Assembly (NCBI RefSeq): GCF_003363135.1
Contig: NZ_QRBB01000001.1
Span: 1,896,501 to 1,960,500, forward strand
Source of the DNA: Alteriqipengyuania lutimaris
GTDB lineage: Bacteria > Pseudomonadota > Alphaproteobacteria > Sphingomonadales > Sphingomonadaceae
DNA length: 64,000 nucleotides
Reading direction: 5' to 3'
Below the pieces are notes generated by a model. It was not told the origin of the DNA. It worked only from the letters and a program-made list of their open reading frames with translations, and made no database searches. Shown piece by piece: positions 52,663 through 61,673 of this stretch. The position numbers and the translations under genes were made by a program. Position 1 is the first letter of the stretch; each line of letters opens with the position of its first letter.

Positions 52663-53565
52663 TTACCAGAAGAAGTCGTAGACCACGTCGACCACTTCGC
52701 CCGTGTAGGTATTCACCAGCAGGACGTCGTCGTAATAGCGGACCCACCTGTACGGGCCGTAGACTTCCGGAAGACGGTAGCTCCACGGATCGTTGATCCA
52801 GTAGCGGTTACCGAAAAACACGCTGCCCAGCGTGAAACCGATGCTCAGACGGCGATAGCTGTAGTCGCGATAGGGTGCGTAGTAGCGCCCGAGGCGGTAG
52901 GCGCGGCGGTTGCTCGCGCGGTAGTTGCGCCAGTTGTAGCGGTTGTTGTTGCGCCAGCTGCGGTTCCACTGGCGATAATCGCGACGCGCCTCACGCCGGT
53001 CCCAGCGACGCTCTGCGCGTCGTTCCGCGCGGCGATAATCCCGGCGATAATCCTGACGTGCCTCCCGGCGATAGTCCCGGCGGGCATCGCGTCGCGCCTC
53101 GCGCCGTTCGTCCTGGCGATAGTCGCGGCGCTGGTCACGACGTGCGTCCCTGCGCTGATCGCGACGCGCTTCGCGGAGCGCATCCTGGCGAGCCTGCTCC
53201 GCCCGCTGGCGTTGCTCCCGCACGCCGCGATCGCCATCGCGGCGCTGTTCCTGACGCGCTTCGCGCCGTTGCTGGCGGGCATCGCTTCGCCGTTCCTGCC
53301 GGATCTGCTGGCGCGCCTCGCTGCGACGCTCCTGCCTCGCCTGCTGGCGATTTTCGCTTCCGCCACGCAGTACCCTCTCCTCGCGCGGGGCACGGCGATC
53401 TTCGCGACCGGGCTGGACCGCAGCGGCGCTGGCATCGACGAAGGTCAGCACGCTATTGGCGGGCGCCTGACCGACGGCGGCGCCGGCCGGCACGCCGGTG
53501 GCGGCAAGCGCGAGGCCGACCGCAGTCAGTCCGCTATATCGGAAAAAGTCGGATAGATCGTACAT
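52663..53565 (-). CDS. Secreted RcnB-like protein with long Arg-rich repeats
   Basis: 300 residues. An N-terminal hydrophobic segment (GLTAVGLALAATGVPAGAAV) suggests export, and the C-terminus (YGPYRWVRYYDDVLLVNTYT followed by GEVVDVVYDFFW) is the RcnB-like domain. The central region of about 150 residues is built from short degenerate repeats of the RRDxRR, RREARQ and ARRD type, with very high Arg plus Asp, Gln and Ala. This is far longer than the linker in ordinary RcnB proteins. RcnB is a periplasmic protein linked to metal homeostasis in E. coli; the repeats could bind nucleic acid or anionic polymers. The start is ATG 53565. Confidence 0.83.
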   Translation of the reverse strand: MYDLSDFFRYSGLTAVGLALAATGVPAGAAVGQAPANSVLTFVDASAAAVQPGREDRRAPREERVLRGGSENRQQARQERRSEARQQIRQERRSDARQQRREARQEQRRDGDRGVREQRQRAEQARQDALREARRDQRRDARRDQRRDYRQDERREARRDARRDYRREARQDYRRDYRRAERRAERRWDRREARRDYRQWNRSWRNNNRYNWRNYRASNRRAYRLGRYYAPYRDYSYRRLSIGFTLGSVFFGNRYWINDPWSYRLPEVYGPYRWVRYYDDVLLVNTYTGEVVDVVYDFFW

Positions 53566-53779
53566 GTGAATGCGGCTCCCATTGCTGCGCTGGACCATTT
53601 GCACCGCACCCACCAAGCGGCCCCGTTTGTCCCGGGTTCTTACATGGCCGATACGCACTGACACAAATATGAACCTTTCGTAAGGGTTTCTGTTCAGATT
53701 CGCGCTCGACTTGATGAATGATAGGTCGGCTGCGGGTCCGAATTTGACTTCGCCCCGGCGCTCGTGCCTTGAGGCGCGT

Positions 53780-54355
53780 ATGTTCGACACGCTCGATGCC
53801 ATTCGTGACGATGCGGCCCAGCGGCTGGCCCGGGCGGCGAGCGACCGGCGCTCTCCCATGCACACGCCTGTCGTGGCGACCGCCGATGCGGATCTGCGCG
53901 TGATGGTGCTGCGTGCCTTCACGGAGAGCGCGTGGAGCCTGCGTTTCCATACCGACACCCGCGCACCGAAGGTGGCGACGGTCCGCGAGCAGCCACAGGT
54001 CGGCGTGCTGTTCTACGACAAGGCGCAGAAGGTTCAGCTTCGCTGTCGCGGTGTGGCGCGCATCGAGCCGGATAGCGCAACCGCGCAGGCTGCGTGGGAG
54101 GCGGGCAGCAACTTCGCCCGCCGCTGCTACCTCGGTGATGGGCCCGGTACGGTGAAGCAAGGCGCGGCCTCCGGCCTGCCCGATGTCTTCGAGGGGCACG
54201 AGCCCCCGGACGAAGAGCTGGTCCCCGCGCGCGCCAACTTTGCGGTGCTGATGGTGGAGATCGAGCGCCTGGACTGGCTCTATCTCGCCCATGACGGGCA
54301 CCGGCGTGCGCAGTTCGACCTCGCAACGGGCGAGTCGCGCTGGGTTACGCCCTGA
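53780..54355 (+). CDS. Pyridoxamine 5'-phosphate oxidase-family FMN-binding protein
   Basis: 191 residues from ATG 53780, chosen because GAGG lies 8 bases upstream; an in-frame ATG lies at 53711. The split-barrel features are TPVVATADADLRVMVLRAFT, SAWSLRFHTDTRAPKVATVR (phosphate-binding RxxK-like), VGVLFYDKAQKVQLRCRGVA and the C-terminal VEIERLDWLYLAHDGHRRAQF. It lacks the full PdxH C-terminal signature, so it is more likely a flavin reductase or pyridoxamine-oxidase-like protein than the B6 salvage enzyme. Confidence 0.8.
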   Translation: MFDTLDAIRDDAAQRLARAASDRRSPMHTPVVATADADLRVMVLRAFTESAWSLRFHTDTRAPKVATVREQPQVGVLFYDKAQKVQLRCRGVARIEPDSATAQAAWEAGSNFARRCYLGDGPGTVKQGAASGLPDVFEGHEPPDEELVPARANFAVLMVEIERLDWLYLAHDGHRRAQFDLATGESRWVTP

Positions 54356-54400
54356 CGAACACTCTGCGACGCCGCTCCGTTCGTCGCGCGTGAGCCTCGC

Positions 54401-54428
54401 CTGACACACCTGACACACTGTCCAGGAC
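54401..54428 (-). repeat. 28-base dispersed repeat, copy B
   Basis: On the minus strand this copy reads GTCCTGGACA, GTGTGTCAGG, TGTGTCAG and differs from copy A (31057-31084) at one position. It lies in the 218-base region between two convergent genes, preceded on its own strand by the T-rich CTCTTTTTCTT. The rest of that region (54356-54573) shows nothing else recognised. Confidence 0.75.
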
Positions 54429-54573
54429 AAGAAAAAGAGCGGGTCCGCACGCTGTGGGTCTTCGCGCGCCCACCGCGCCGCCATTCACCGGTAGAAAGAG
54501 CCGCCGGGAGGATAGCGCGCGCAAGCGGCGTAGGAAAATGCTGGCTCGCGAGGCGTTGCACCCGAGACGGGGG

Positions 54574-55074
54574 CTACACGTCGTCGCCCGGAGTGATGGT
54601 GCTCACGATCGACCGGATCGTCATGAACACGATCGTCACGCTCGCCGCAGCCAGCGCAACCATCATCACCGTCAGCGCGAACAGCGCCGTATAGAGGTAA
54701 TTGTACCAGCCGCGCGGCAGGTTCTCGAACTCGCCGATGGGCAGCGTGAAGGCCAGCAGAACGAGGAAGGCGATCATCAGCGTGGCGGTCGACAGCACCG
54801 CGATCCGCGTCACCTGCTGGTAGGTTTCCCGGCTGAACTCGGTGTCGATCCGGCGGATCATCCCGATCAGGGTCAGCATCAGCGCCAGCGTGGTGGCGGA
54901 CGCGGTGGCGATCGCCGAGCCGAGGTAGAGCCCCGCGCGAGACAGTGCCTCGAGCAGGTCGCGCGCCTCGGCAGCGCCATAGACCGAGCCGATCGCCTCG
55001 CGCGCGGCGAGTCCGATCAGGCAGAAGATGGAGAAAGTGATGGCGGGCCAGAGAAGCGGTCGATCAGTGTTCAT
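54574..55074 (-). CDS. Four-helix membrane protein of unknown function
   Basis: 166 residues from ATG 55074. Predicted helices are PLLWPAITFSIFCLIGLAAR, AGLYLGSAIATASATTLALM, IAVLSTATLMIAFLVLLAFT and LYTALFALTVMMVALAAASV, with a cytoplasmic or periplasmic loop carrying MIRRIDTEFSRETYQQV. The ribosome site is weak; a TTG further upstream (55104) is possible but less likely. Family not recognised. Confidence 0.7.
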   Translation of the reverse strand: MNTDRPLLWPAITFSIFCLIGLAAREAIGSVYGAAEARDLLEALSRAGLYLGSAIATASATTLALMLTLIGMIRRIDTEFSRETYQQVTRIAVLSTATLMIAFLVLLAFTLPIGEFENLPRGWYNYLYTALFALTVMMVALAAASVTIVFMTIRSIVSTITPGDDV

Positions 55075-55146
55075 ACCCGGAGGGACGCGTAAGTAAGGGC
55101 CCAAGGCCCGGAACTGATGATTGAGGGTCTTTATGGACAGCGCGAG

Positions 55147-55428
55147 TCAGCGCCGCTCGAACCCGTCGAAGCCTTGCGGCTGGGCGGTGCTCTGCTCGAT
55201 CCGGTCGACGCGGGCGCGGGGAGGGCCGTCGCGCATCGCATCGACCATGCGCGCGATAGCGCCTTCCTCGCCTTCCAGATGCGCTTCGACCGTGCCGTCG
55301 CTCAGGTTGCGGACCCAGCCCCTGAGGCCGAGCAAGCGCGCGTTTTCCACCGTCCAGTCGCGGTAGAAAACGCCCTGCACGCGGCCATGGAGGATCAGGT
55401 GGGTGGCGGTGTGCGCAATGTCGGTCAT
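55147..55428 (-). CDS. acyP: Acylphosphatase
   Basis: 93 residues, normal family length. ILHGRVQGVFYRDWTVENAR contains the catalytic Arg and phosphate loop, and GWVRNLSDGTVEAHLEGEEG the catalytic Asn. Hydrolyses acyl phosphates such as acetyl or carbamoyl phosphate. Its ATG at 55428 overlaps the stop of the metal-exporter gene (ATGA), so both are under the same riboswitch. Confidence 0.93.
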   Translation of the reverse strand: MTDIAHTATHLILHGRVQGVFYRDWTVENARLLGLRGWVRNLSDGTVEAHLEGEEGAIARMVDAMRDGPPRARVDRIEQSTAQPQGFDGFERR

Positions 55429-56003
55429 CCAAGCAGCATACCAGCCGCTTCGGCGATCACCCACAGTCCGATCGCAAGGAACATCAGCGCGGCGACGATC
55501 CGCACGGCCTTGAGCGAGACGCGCTCGATGATAGCCTGCCCGAACCACACGGCGGGCACGTTTGCGAGCATCATGCCCAGTGTCGTGCCGATGGTGACCA
55601 GCAGCACGCTGCCGAACTGCGCGCCCAGCGCGATGGTGGCGATTTGGGTCTTGTCGCCGATCTCGACCAGGAAGAAGGCGATGGTGGTGGTCAGGAATGC
55701 GCCGAAGCGGCCTGTCTTGGGCTCGTCGTCGTCATCGAATGTGTCCGGCACCAGCGTCCATGCCGCCATCGCGACGAATCCCAGCCCCACGGCATAGCGG
55801 AACCACTCTCCGTCGAGCAGGCCCGCGATCGCATGGCCAAAGAAGGCGGCGATGCCATGATTGGCGAGCGTGGCGACCAGGATGCCGAGGATGATCGGCA
55901 CCGGCGCGCGGAACCTCGCGGCGAGCACGATGGCGAGCAGCATGGTCTTGTCGCCGATCTCGGCCAGCGCGACCACGGCGGTAGAGGTGAGGATGGCGTC
56001 CAC
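55425..56003 (-). CDS. GDT1/TMEM165 (UPF0016)-type metal cation exporter
   Basis: 192 residues, six helices in two inverted halves, each with the family motif: ALAEIGDKTMLLAIVLAARF and VEIGDKTQIATIALGAQFGS (EIGDKT twice). Members export Mn2+ or exchange Ca2+/Mn2+ for H+. The start is the GTG at 56003, with GGAGA (56011-56015) 7 bases before it; the frame also runs back to a TTG at 56030. A yybP-ykoY riboswitch upstream supports a manganese role. Bacterial family members under this riboswitch include MneA-like exporters. Confidence 0.92.
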   Translation of the reverse strand: MDAILTSTAVVALAEIGDKTMLLAIVLAARFRAPVPIILGILVATLANHGIAAFFGHAIAGLLDGEWFRYAVGLGFVAMAAWTLVPDTFDDDDEPKTGRFGAFLTTTIAFFLVEIGDKTQIATIALGAQFGSVLLVTIGTTLGMMLANVPAVWFGQAIIERVSLKAVRIVAALMFLAIGLWVIAEAAGMLLG

Positions 56004-56045
56004 TTGAGTATCTCCGGGCCGGGCGAACAAGACAGCAACGGCACA

Positions 56046-56074
56046 TGACCTCCCGCCCGGCCAGGCGGAAGTCA
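56046..56074 (-). promoter_or_regulatory. Predicted expression-platform hairpin of the riboswitch
   Basis: On the minus strand TGACTTCCGCC is followed, after a short loop, by GGCGGGAGGTCA, which pair imperfectly. Part of this hairpin, GGCCGGGCG (56054-56062), is also perfectly complementary to CGCCCGGCC (56017-56025), directly beside the Shine-Dalgarno GGAGA. The two pairings exclude each other, suggesting translational control. No T-run follows, so termination is less likely. Confidence 0.5.
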
Positions 56075-56083
56075 GGTGCCATT

Positions 56084-56190
56084 GGTCTTGCCCGTGCGGA
56101 TCACTCCGCGCCCCTGCGCCACGACCTCTCGGCCGAGTATGTTGACGCGAGGGAACCGCTGCGCGTGGGCGACGGCGGGCTACTCCCCAG
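56084..56190 (-). ncRNA. yybP-ykoY manganese riboswitch
   Basis: On the minus strand the leader of the GDT1-type gene contains the diagnostic elements in order: CTGGGGAGTAGCC (from about 56190), GCGTCAACATACTCGG (around 56136-56151), and GGGCAAGACC (56084-56093). These match the conserved loops of the yybP-ykoY class as seen in the E. coli alx leader, including GCGTCAACATACTCG. The class senses Mn2+ and switches on exporters. The aptamer ends about 80 bases before the GTG start; exact 5' and 3' limits are approximate. Confidence 0.92.
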
Positions 56191-56230
56191 ATGACGGGCG
56201 CTGGTTAGCGGAGGGGAGGGTGTGGTGCAA

Positions 56231-56280
56231 CCTTATCCACTTTCGTCGGCCCGTGCTCGACACGGGCCAAGGCTTCTCTT
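56231..56280 (+). repeat. REP-like palindromic element, copy 1
   Basis: Contains CTTATCCA (56232-56239), then CGTCGGCCCGTGCTCGACAC and GGGCCAAGGCTT; GGCCCGTG and CACGGGCC form an inverted repeat around CTCGA. Ends about 28 bases before the GIY-YIG start. Shares the CTTATCCA lead and palindrome with copy 3. Confidence 0.8.
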
Positions 56281-56308
56281 CAGCCACCCGCACCGGCATA
56301 ACGACAAG

Positions 56309-56620
56309 ATGGAAAAGGGCGGCTGGGTATACATCATGGCCAACCGCTATCGCGGCGGAGTGTATGTCGGCGTCACCGCAGACCTGATCGCGCGGGCACA
56401 CCAGCACCGCACCGGCGAAGGCTCGGATCACGTCGCGCAGACCGGCAAGACCCTGCTCGTCTACGCCGAGCGCCACGAGGACATCGAAGCCGCCATCGCC
56501 CGCGAAAAGCTGGTCAAGAAATGGCGCCGCGAATGGAAATTCGCACTGATCGAGGCGGAGAACCCCGAGTGGAAAGACCTGTGGCACGTGTGGTTCGGCG
56601 GGGATAGCGCACGCCCATAG
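56309..56620 (+). CDS. GIY-YIG nuclease-like protein flanked by REP-like elements
   Basis: 103 residues from ATG 56309. The GIY-YIG motif is WVYIMANRYRGGVYVGVTAD (VYI ... VYVG), followed by LIARAHQHRTGEGSDHVAQT (catalytic Arg, and the His/Tyr pair of this subfamily) and EAAIAREKLVKKWRREWKFA with the metal-binding Glu. This is the short, single-domain class (UPF0213/UvrC-N-like) often present in many copies in sphingomonad genomes. The palindromic element starts 78 bases upstream of the ATG and two more lie directly after the stop, in opposite orientation. DNA nicking is the family activity; its target here is unknown. Confidence 0.85.
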   Translation: MEKGGWVYIMANRYRGGVYVGVTADLIARAHQHRTGEGSDHVAQTGKTLLVYAERHEDIEAAIAREKLVKKWRREWKFALIEAENPEWKDLWHVWFGGDSARP

Positions 56621-56625
56621 CAGCA

Positions 56626-56663
56626 TCGTCGGGCCGTGCTCGACACGGCCCAAGGCTCTTCTT
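56626..56663 (+). repeat. REP-like palindromic element, copy 2
   Basis: TCGTCGGGCCGTGCTCGACA followed by CGGCCCAAGGCTC; the palindrome is GGGCCGTG/CACGGCCC. Begins 6 bases after the GIY-YIG stop. It lacks the CTTATCCA lead of the other copies. Confidence 0.75.
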
Positions 56664-56678
56664 GTTTCCCGCCAAGCC

Positions 56679-56727
56679 AAAAAAAGCCCTGGCCCGTGTC
56701 AAGCACGGGCCGACGAGGATGGATAAG
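56679..56727 (-). repeat. REP-like palindromic element, copy 3, inverted
   Basis: On the minus strand it reads CTTATCCATCCTCGTCGGCC, CGTGCTTGACACGGGCC and AGGGCTTTTTTT. It is the reverse-oriented partner of copy 2, only 15 bases apart, forming a BIME-like pair able to fold into one long hairpin. A CTCGA to CTTGA change distinguishes its loop from copies 1 and 2. Confidence 0.8.
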
Positions 56728-56857
56728 CGCTACACCCCAGCAACGTCATTGCGGCCTCCGAGCCGGGCTCAAGCTCCTCAGTCGCGACCTGCCAACGGTA
56801 TTGAGGGTCGCGCACCGTGTATGCGCTGCAAGGAGAAGTACAATGCTGTCACCGCTC

Positions 56858-57187
56858 TTAAGCGTTCCGCTGAATTGCCTCCAAGATGAACGCCATCAGC
56901 AAGTTAAGACCGCACTCTTCTATGCCAACCTTGCGTCGCTCACGGCCCTCCAAGCCACCGGCGCATTCTTCCAAAAGTTCAAGCATCGGCATTCTCTGAT
57001 CGCTATCGCTTCCGAACAAACTGAAGTCAGTTTCTCCGGGAAATCGTTGCGCAAGGTGCTCTAAAATATTTCCGTCACTCAGAGTTCGATAAACTTCTTC
57101 AAAGCTCATTTCCCCCGGGTGACTTTCGAGCAGTGAGTTTACGTAAAATCCGACAAAAGTCAGAGAGCTAGTTCTGAGCTTCGACAT
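56858..57187 (-). CDS. AT-rich hypothetical protein
   Basis: 109 residues. GGAGGG lies 5-6 bases before the ATG at 57187, an ideal ribosome site, which argues for a real gene. The product (MSKLRTSSLTFVGFYVNSLL onward) is soluble and helical, with EVYRTLSDGNILEHLAQRFP and MLELLEECAGGLEGRERRKV. Base composition is visibly lower in GC than that of flanking genes, as is its intergenic DNA, so recent acquisition is likely. Family not recognised. It sits between the REP-like cluster and ettA. Confidence 0.65.
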   Translation of the reverse strand: MSKLRTSSLTFVGFYVNSLLESHPGEMSFEEVYRTLSDGNILEHLAQRFPGETDFSLFGSDSDQRMPMLELLEECAGGLEGRERRKVGIEECGLNLLMAFILEAIQRNA

Positions 57188-57245
57188 AAAATCCCTCCAT
57201 GTAGGATGGATTTTGAATAGCAGCGTTGGAACATAGCGGCAACAT

Positions 57246-58919
<1,674 letters not shown>

Positions 58920-59052
58920 CGGATGGTCCTTCGGATAAGCAGGTGTTCGGGAATTTGATCCGGCAGATAGTGGCAGACGCGCGCAGGGGCAAGCGCGGGT
59001 AGGGCCAAGGTCGAGGCTTGCACCGGCGGCCGCGCGCGCCGATGTGCACCCT

Positions 59053-59979
59053 ATGAGAATTGCGATCATCGGGGCCGGGATGGCCGGACTGAGCTGTGCG
59101 GTGCAGCTGCGCGAGGCGGGGCACGCGGTGTCCGTGTTCGACAAGGGCCGCGGACCGGGCGGGCGCATGGCGACGCGGCGGATGGAGCACGAGGGCGAGA
59201 CCTTCGCCTTCGATCACGGTGCGCAATATTTCACTGCGCGGGAGATCGCGTTCCAGGCCAGGGTGCGGGCGTGGGAAGCCGAAGGGATCGTCGCTGCATG
59301 GCCCGCCGCGAAAGAAGGCGCTTGGGTCGGCACCCCCAGCATGAACGCTCCGATCCACGCGATGGCCGAAGAAGCAGGCGCGATCTTCGGCACCCGGATC
59401 CATGCGCTGGAGCGCGTCGGCCACCAGTGGCGCCTCGCGGGCGCGAGCGATGAGGAGATGTTCGACGCAGTCGTGGTCGCTGTCCCCGCCGAACAGGTCG
59501 CGCCGTTGCTCGCCAGCCACGCGCCCGACCTGGCCGAGGATGCGCGGGACGTGACAAGCGAGCCGTGCTGGACCGCGATGGTCGCGTTCGAGGGGCGCGT
59601 CGATGCGCCTGATACGCTTTCCGAGGCAGGCGCGATCGGCTGGGCGGCGCGCAATTCGGCCAAGCCGGGCCGCGATGCGGAGCAGGAGTGCTGGGTGATC
59701 CAGGCCAATCCGCGCTGGTCGCGCGCGCAGCTGGAGCGCGAGGCGGAGAATGTCGGCGAAGAGCTGCTCGCCCATTTCGCCCGCGCGGTCGGCGATCTGC
59801 CGGCGGTGCTGTTCAGGACCGCGCATCGCTGGCGCTATGCCATGTGCGAGAAGAACGACGCGGGCGCGCTGTGGGACGCAGACCTGCGGATCGGCGTCTG
59901 CGGCGACTGGCTTTCGGGGCCGCGGGTGGAGAACGCGTTTCTCTCCGGCCTCGAACTTGCCCGGCTTATCGAAGGCTAA
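59053..59979 (+). CDS. Renalase-like FAD/NAD(P)-dependent oxidoreductase
   Basis: 308 residues. The N-terminus is the dinucleotide-binding MRIAIIGAGMAGLSCAVQLR (GxGxxG) and VFDKGRGPGGRMATRRMEHE, the renalase/amine oxidase signature, followed by FAFDHGAQYFTAR. The C-terminal DLRIGVCGDWLSGPRVENAF closes the FAD site. Cytoplasmic; renalase-type bacterial enzymes oxidise isomeric forms of dihydronicotinamide. ATG at 59053; a GTG at 59044 is an alternative. Confidence 0.88.
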   Translation: MRIAIIGAGMAGLSCAVQLREAGHAVSVFDKGRGPGGRMATRRMEHEGETFAFDHGAQYFTAREIAFQARVRAWEAEGIVAAWPAAKEGAWVGTPSMNAPIHAMAEEAGAIFGTRIHALERVGHQWRLAGASDEEMFDAVVVAVPAEQVAPLLASHAPDLAEDARDVTSEPCWTAMVAFEGRVDAPDTLSEAGAIGWAARNSAKPGRDAEQECWVIQANPRWSRAQLEREAENVGEELLAHFARAVGDLPAVLFRTAHRWRYAMCEKNDAGALWDADLRIGVCGDWLSGPRVENAFLSGLELARLIEG

Positions 59980-60017
59980 TCGGGGAACGGCTTGCGCGCT
60001 GGCCCCGTTCGGGGGTC

Positions 60018-61091
60018 ATGAACCATCACCGATTGCTCGCCCCGCTCGCCGCTGCCGCCGTCATGCTCGTCGCATGCGGTTTCCAGGGCACCGACTCGCC
60101 CGAAGTGGAGAGCGAGCGCGCCGACAATGAGAGCCAGACCAGCACGGACGGCTACGACGACGCGCGAACGGCCTCGCAGGAAGAGGCGCGCTTCGCCAAT
60201 GGCAAGGTCGAGCTGACGCTGCCAGATGGCGTGACCGACGAAATGATGGGTGAACGCACGCCTACGATGCTTGCGGTGCAGGTCATGCTCGACCGCAGCC
60301 GCCATTCGCCCGGCGTGATCGACGGACGCGGTGGCGGCAATACCGACCGCGCGATCCGCTATTACCGCGAAGCCAATGGACTGAGCGGCGGGTCCGAGGT
60401 CGATGAGGCTCTGCTCGAATCGCTGTTCGAGAACGAACGCGGCGACATCTTCCGCACGTACACCGTCACGCAGGCCGATGCCGAGGGTCCGTTCTACGAC
60501 GTTCCGGACTCCTTCGCGGCAATGTCCGACCTCGAAGAGCTGGGGTACGAGACCCCGCTCGAAATGCTGGCTGAGCGGTTTCACATGGACCAGGAATTCC
60601 TCCGCGCGCTCAACCCCGATGCCGATTTCGGCAAGGAGGGCACGAAGCTCGTCATCGTCAGCCACGGCGATGGCGCGGTCGATGGAGAGATCACGCGGAT
60701 CGAAGTCCGCAAGGGCGACGACAGTCTCGTCGCGATGAACGAGGCGGGCGACATCGTCGCGAGCTATCCGGCGACCATCGGCAGTTCGCGCTTCCCCAGC
60801 CCGAGCGGTACGATGGAAGTGGTCGCGGTGGCTCCCGAACCCAACTACACATTCACCAGCGGAGGGCGCGAATGGGGCCCCGAGGGCACCTACATCCTGC
60901 CGCCGGGGCCGAACAATCCGGTCGGCGGAACGTGGATCGATCTCGAGAAGGAGGGCTACGGCATTCATGGCTCGCCCGATCCGCAGCTGATCGCCAAGAG
61001 CAACAGCCACGGCTGCGTGCGGCTGACCAACTGGGACGCGGAGGCACTGGCCGAAGCGGTCGAGCAGGGCGTCACGGTGGAGTTCGTCTAA
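60018..61091 (+). CDS. Lipoprotein L,D-transpeptidase (YkuD)
   Basis: 357 residues. The lipobox is VMLVACGF (Cys near 20), so it is an anchored lipoprotein. An acidic linker precedes a peptidoglycan-binding-like helical region (MLAVQVMLDRSRHSPGVIDG). The YkuD domain has TIGSSRFPSPSGTMEVV and the catalytic GIHGSPDPQLIAKSNSHGCV with R next (SHGCVR). It cross-links peptidoglycan or attaches proteins to it through 3-3 bonds. An LysM-like LEMLAERFHMDQEFLRALNP sits between. Confidence 0.9.
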   Translation: MNHHRLLAPLAAAAVMLVACGFQGTDSPEVESERADNESQTSTDGYDDARTASQEEARFANGKVELTLPDGVTDEMMGERTPTMLAVQVMLDRSRHSPGVIDGRGGGNTDRAIRYYREANGLSGGSEVDEALLESLFENERGDIFRTYTVTQADAEGPFYDVPDSFAAMSDLEELGYETPLEMLAERFHMDQEFLRALNPDADFGKEGTKLVIVSHGDGAVDGEITRIEVRKGDDSLVAMNEAGDIVASYPATIGSSRFPSPSGTMEVVAVAPEPNYTFTSGGREWGPEGTYILPPGPNNPVGGTWIDLEKEGYGIHGSPDPQLIAKSNSHGCVRLTNWDAEALAEAVEQGVTVEFV

Positions 61092-61135
61092 GGTCCATAT
61101 CGGACCCTCCGGGCGCGCAGGTTAAAGGCTGGAAC

Positions 61136-61633
61136 ATGAAGCGACCCGACCCGATACCGCCCGGCCCGGGGCAGGAAAGCGTGTGGGACTATCCGCGCCC
61201 CGCGATCGCCGAGCCTGCGCACGCGCATATCGTGATCGAGCATCGCGGCGTCATGGTGGCCGACACCCGGCGGGCGGTGCGCGTGCTCGAAACCAGCCAT
61301 CCGCCGCAATATTATATTCCGCCGCAGGATATCGCAGCCGGCGTCCTCGAACGGGCGCCGGGCACGTCGCTGTGCGAATGGAAGGGGCAGGCGCGGTACT
61401 GGGATGTGGTGGCCGGCGGCGATCGGCTGGAAAAGGTCGGCTGGAGCTACGCCGACCCGACCGTGCCGTTTCGCATCCTGACCAATCATGTCGCGTTCTA
61501 TCCCGCGCCGTTCGAGCGGATCACGCTCGACGGCGAGGCTGTCGAGCCCCAGCCCGGTGAGTTCTACGGCGGGTGGATCACCAGCAAGGTGGTCGGCCCG
61601 TTCAAGGGCGTGCCCGGCAGCCGCTTCTGGTGA
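61136..61633 (+). CDS. DUF427 family protein
   Basis: 165 residues from ATG 61136. SVWDYPRPAIAEPAHAHIVI, HPPQYYIPPQDIAAGVLERA, CEWKGQARYWDVVAGG and VAFYPAPFERITLDGEAVEP are the DUF427 (YgiM-like beta-barrel) signatures. Cytoplasmic protein of unknown role, usually single-copy. Short intergenic spacing to both neighbours suggests, but does not prove, co-transcription with the transpeptidase. Confidence 0.85.
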   Translation: MKRPDPIPPGPGQESVWDYPRPAIAEPAHAHIVIEHRGVMVADTRRAVRVLETSHPPQYYIPPQDIAAGVLERAPGTSLCEWKGQARYWDVVAGGDRLEKVGWSYADPTVPFRILTNHVAFYPAPFERITLDGEAVEPQPGEFYGGWITSKVVGPFKGVPGSRFW

Positions 61634-61673
61634 GGCTTGGCAGGCGCGGGGCTTGGCGCTAGCCACTCGCACC

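Noticed and set aside
52970..53400. Short direct repeats resembling a CRISPR array
   Set aside because: The repeats are imperfect, of variable spacing, and lie in frame within the Arg-rich coding region; there are no unique spacers and no cas genes.
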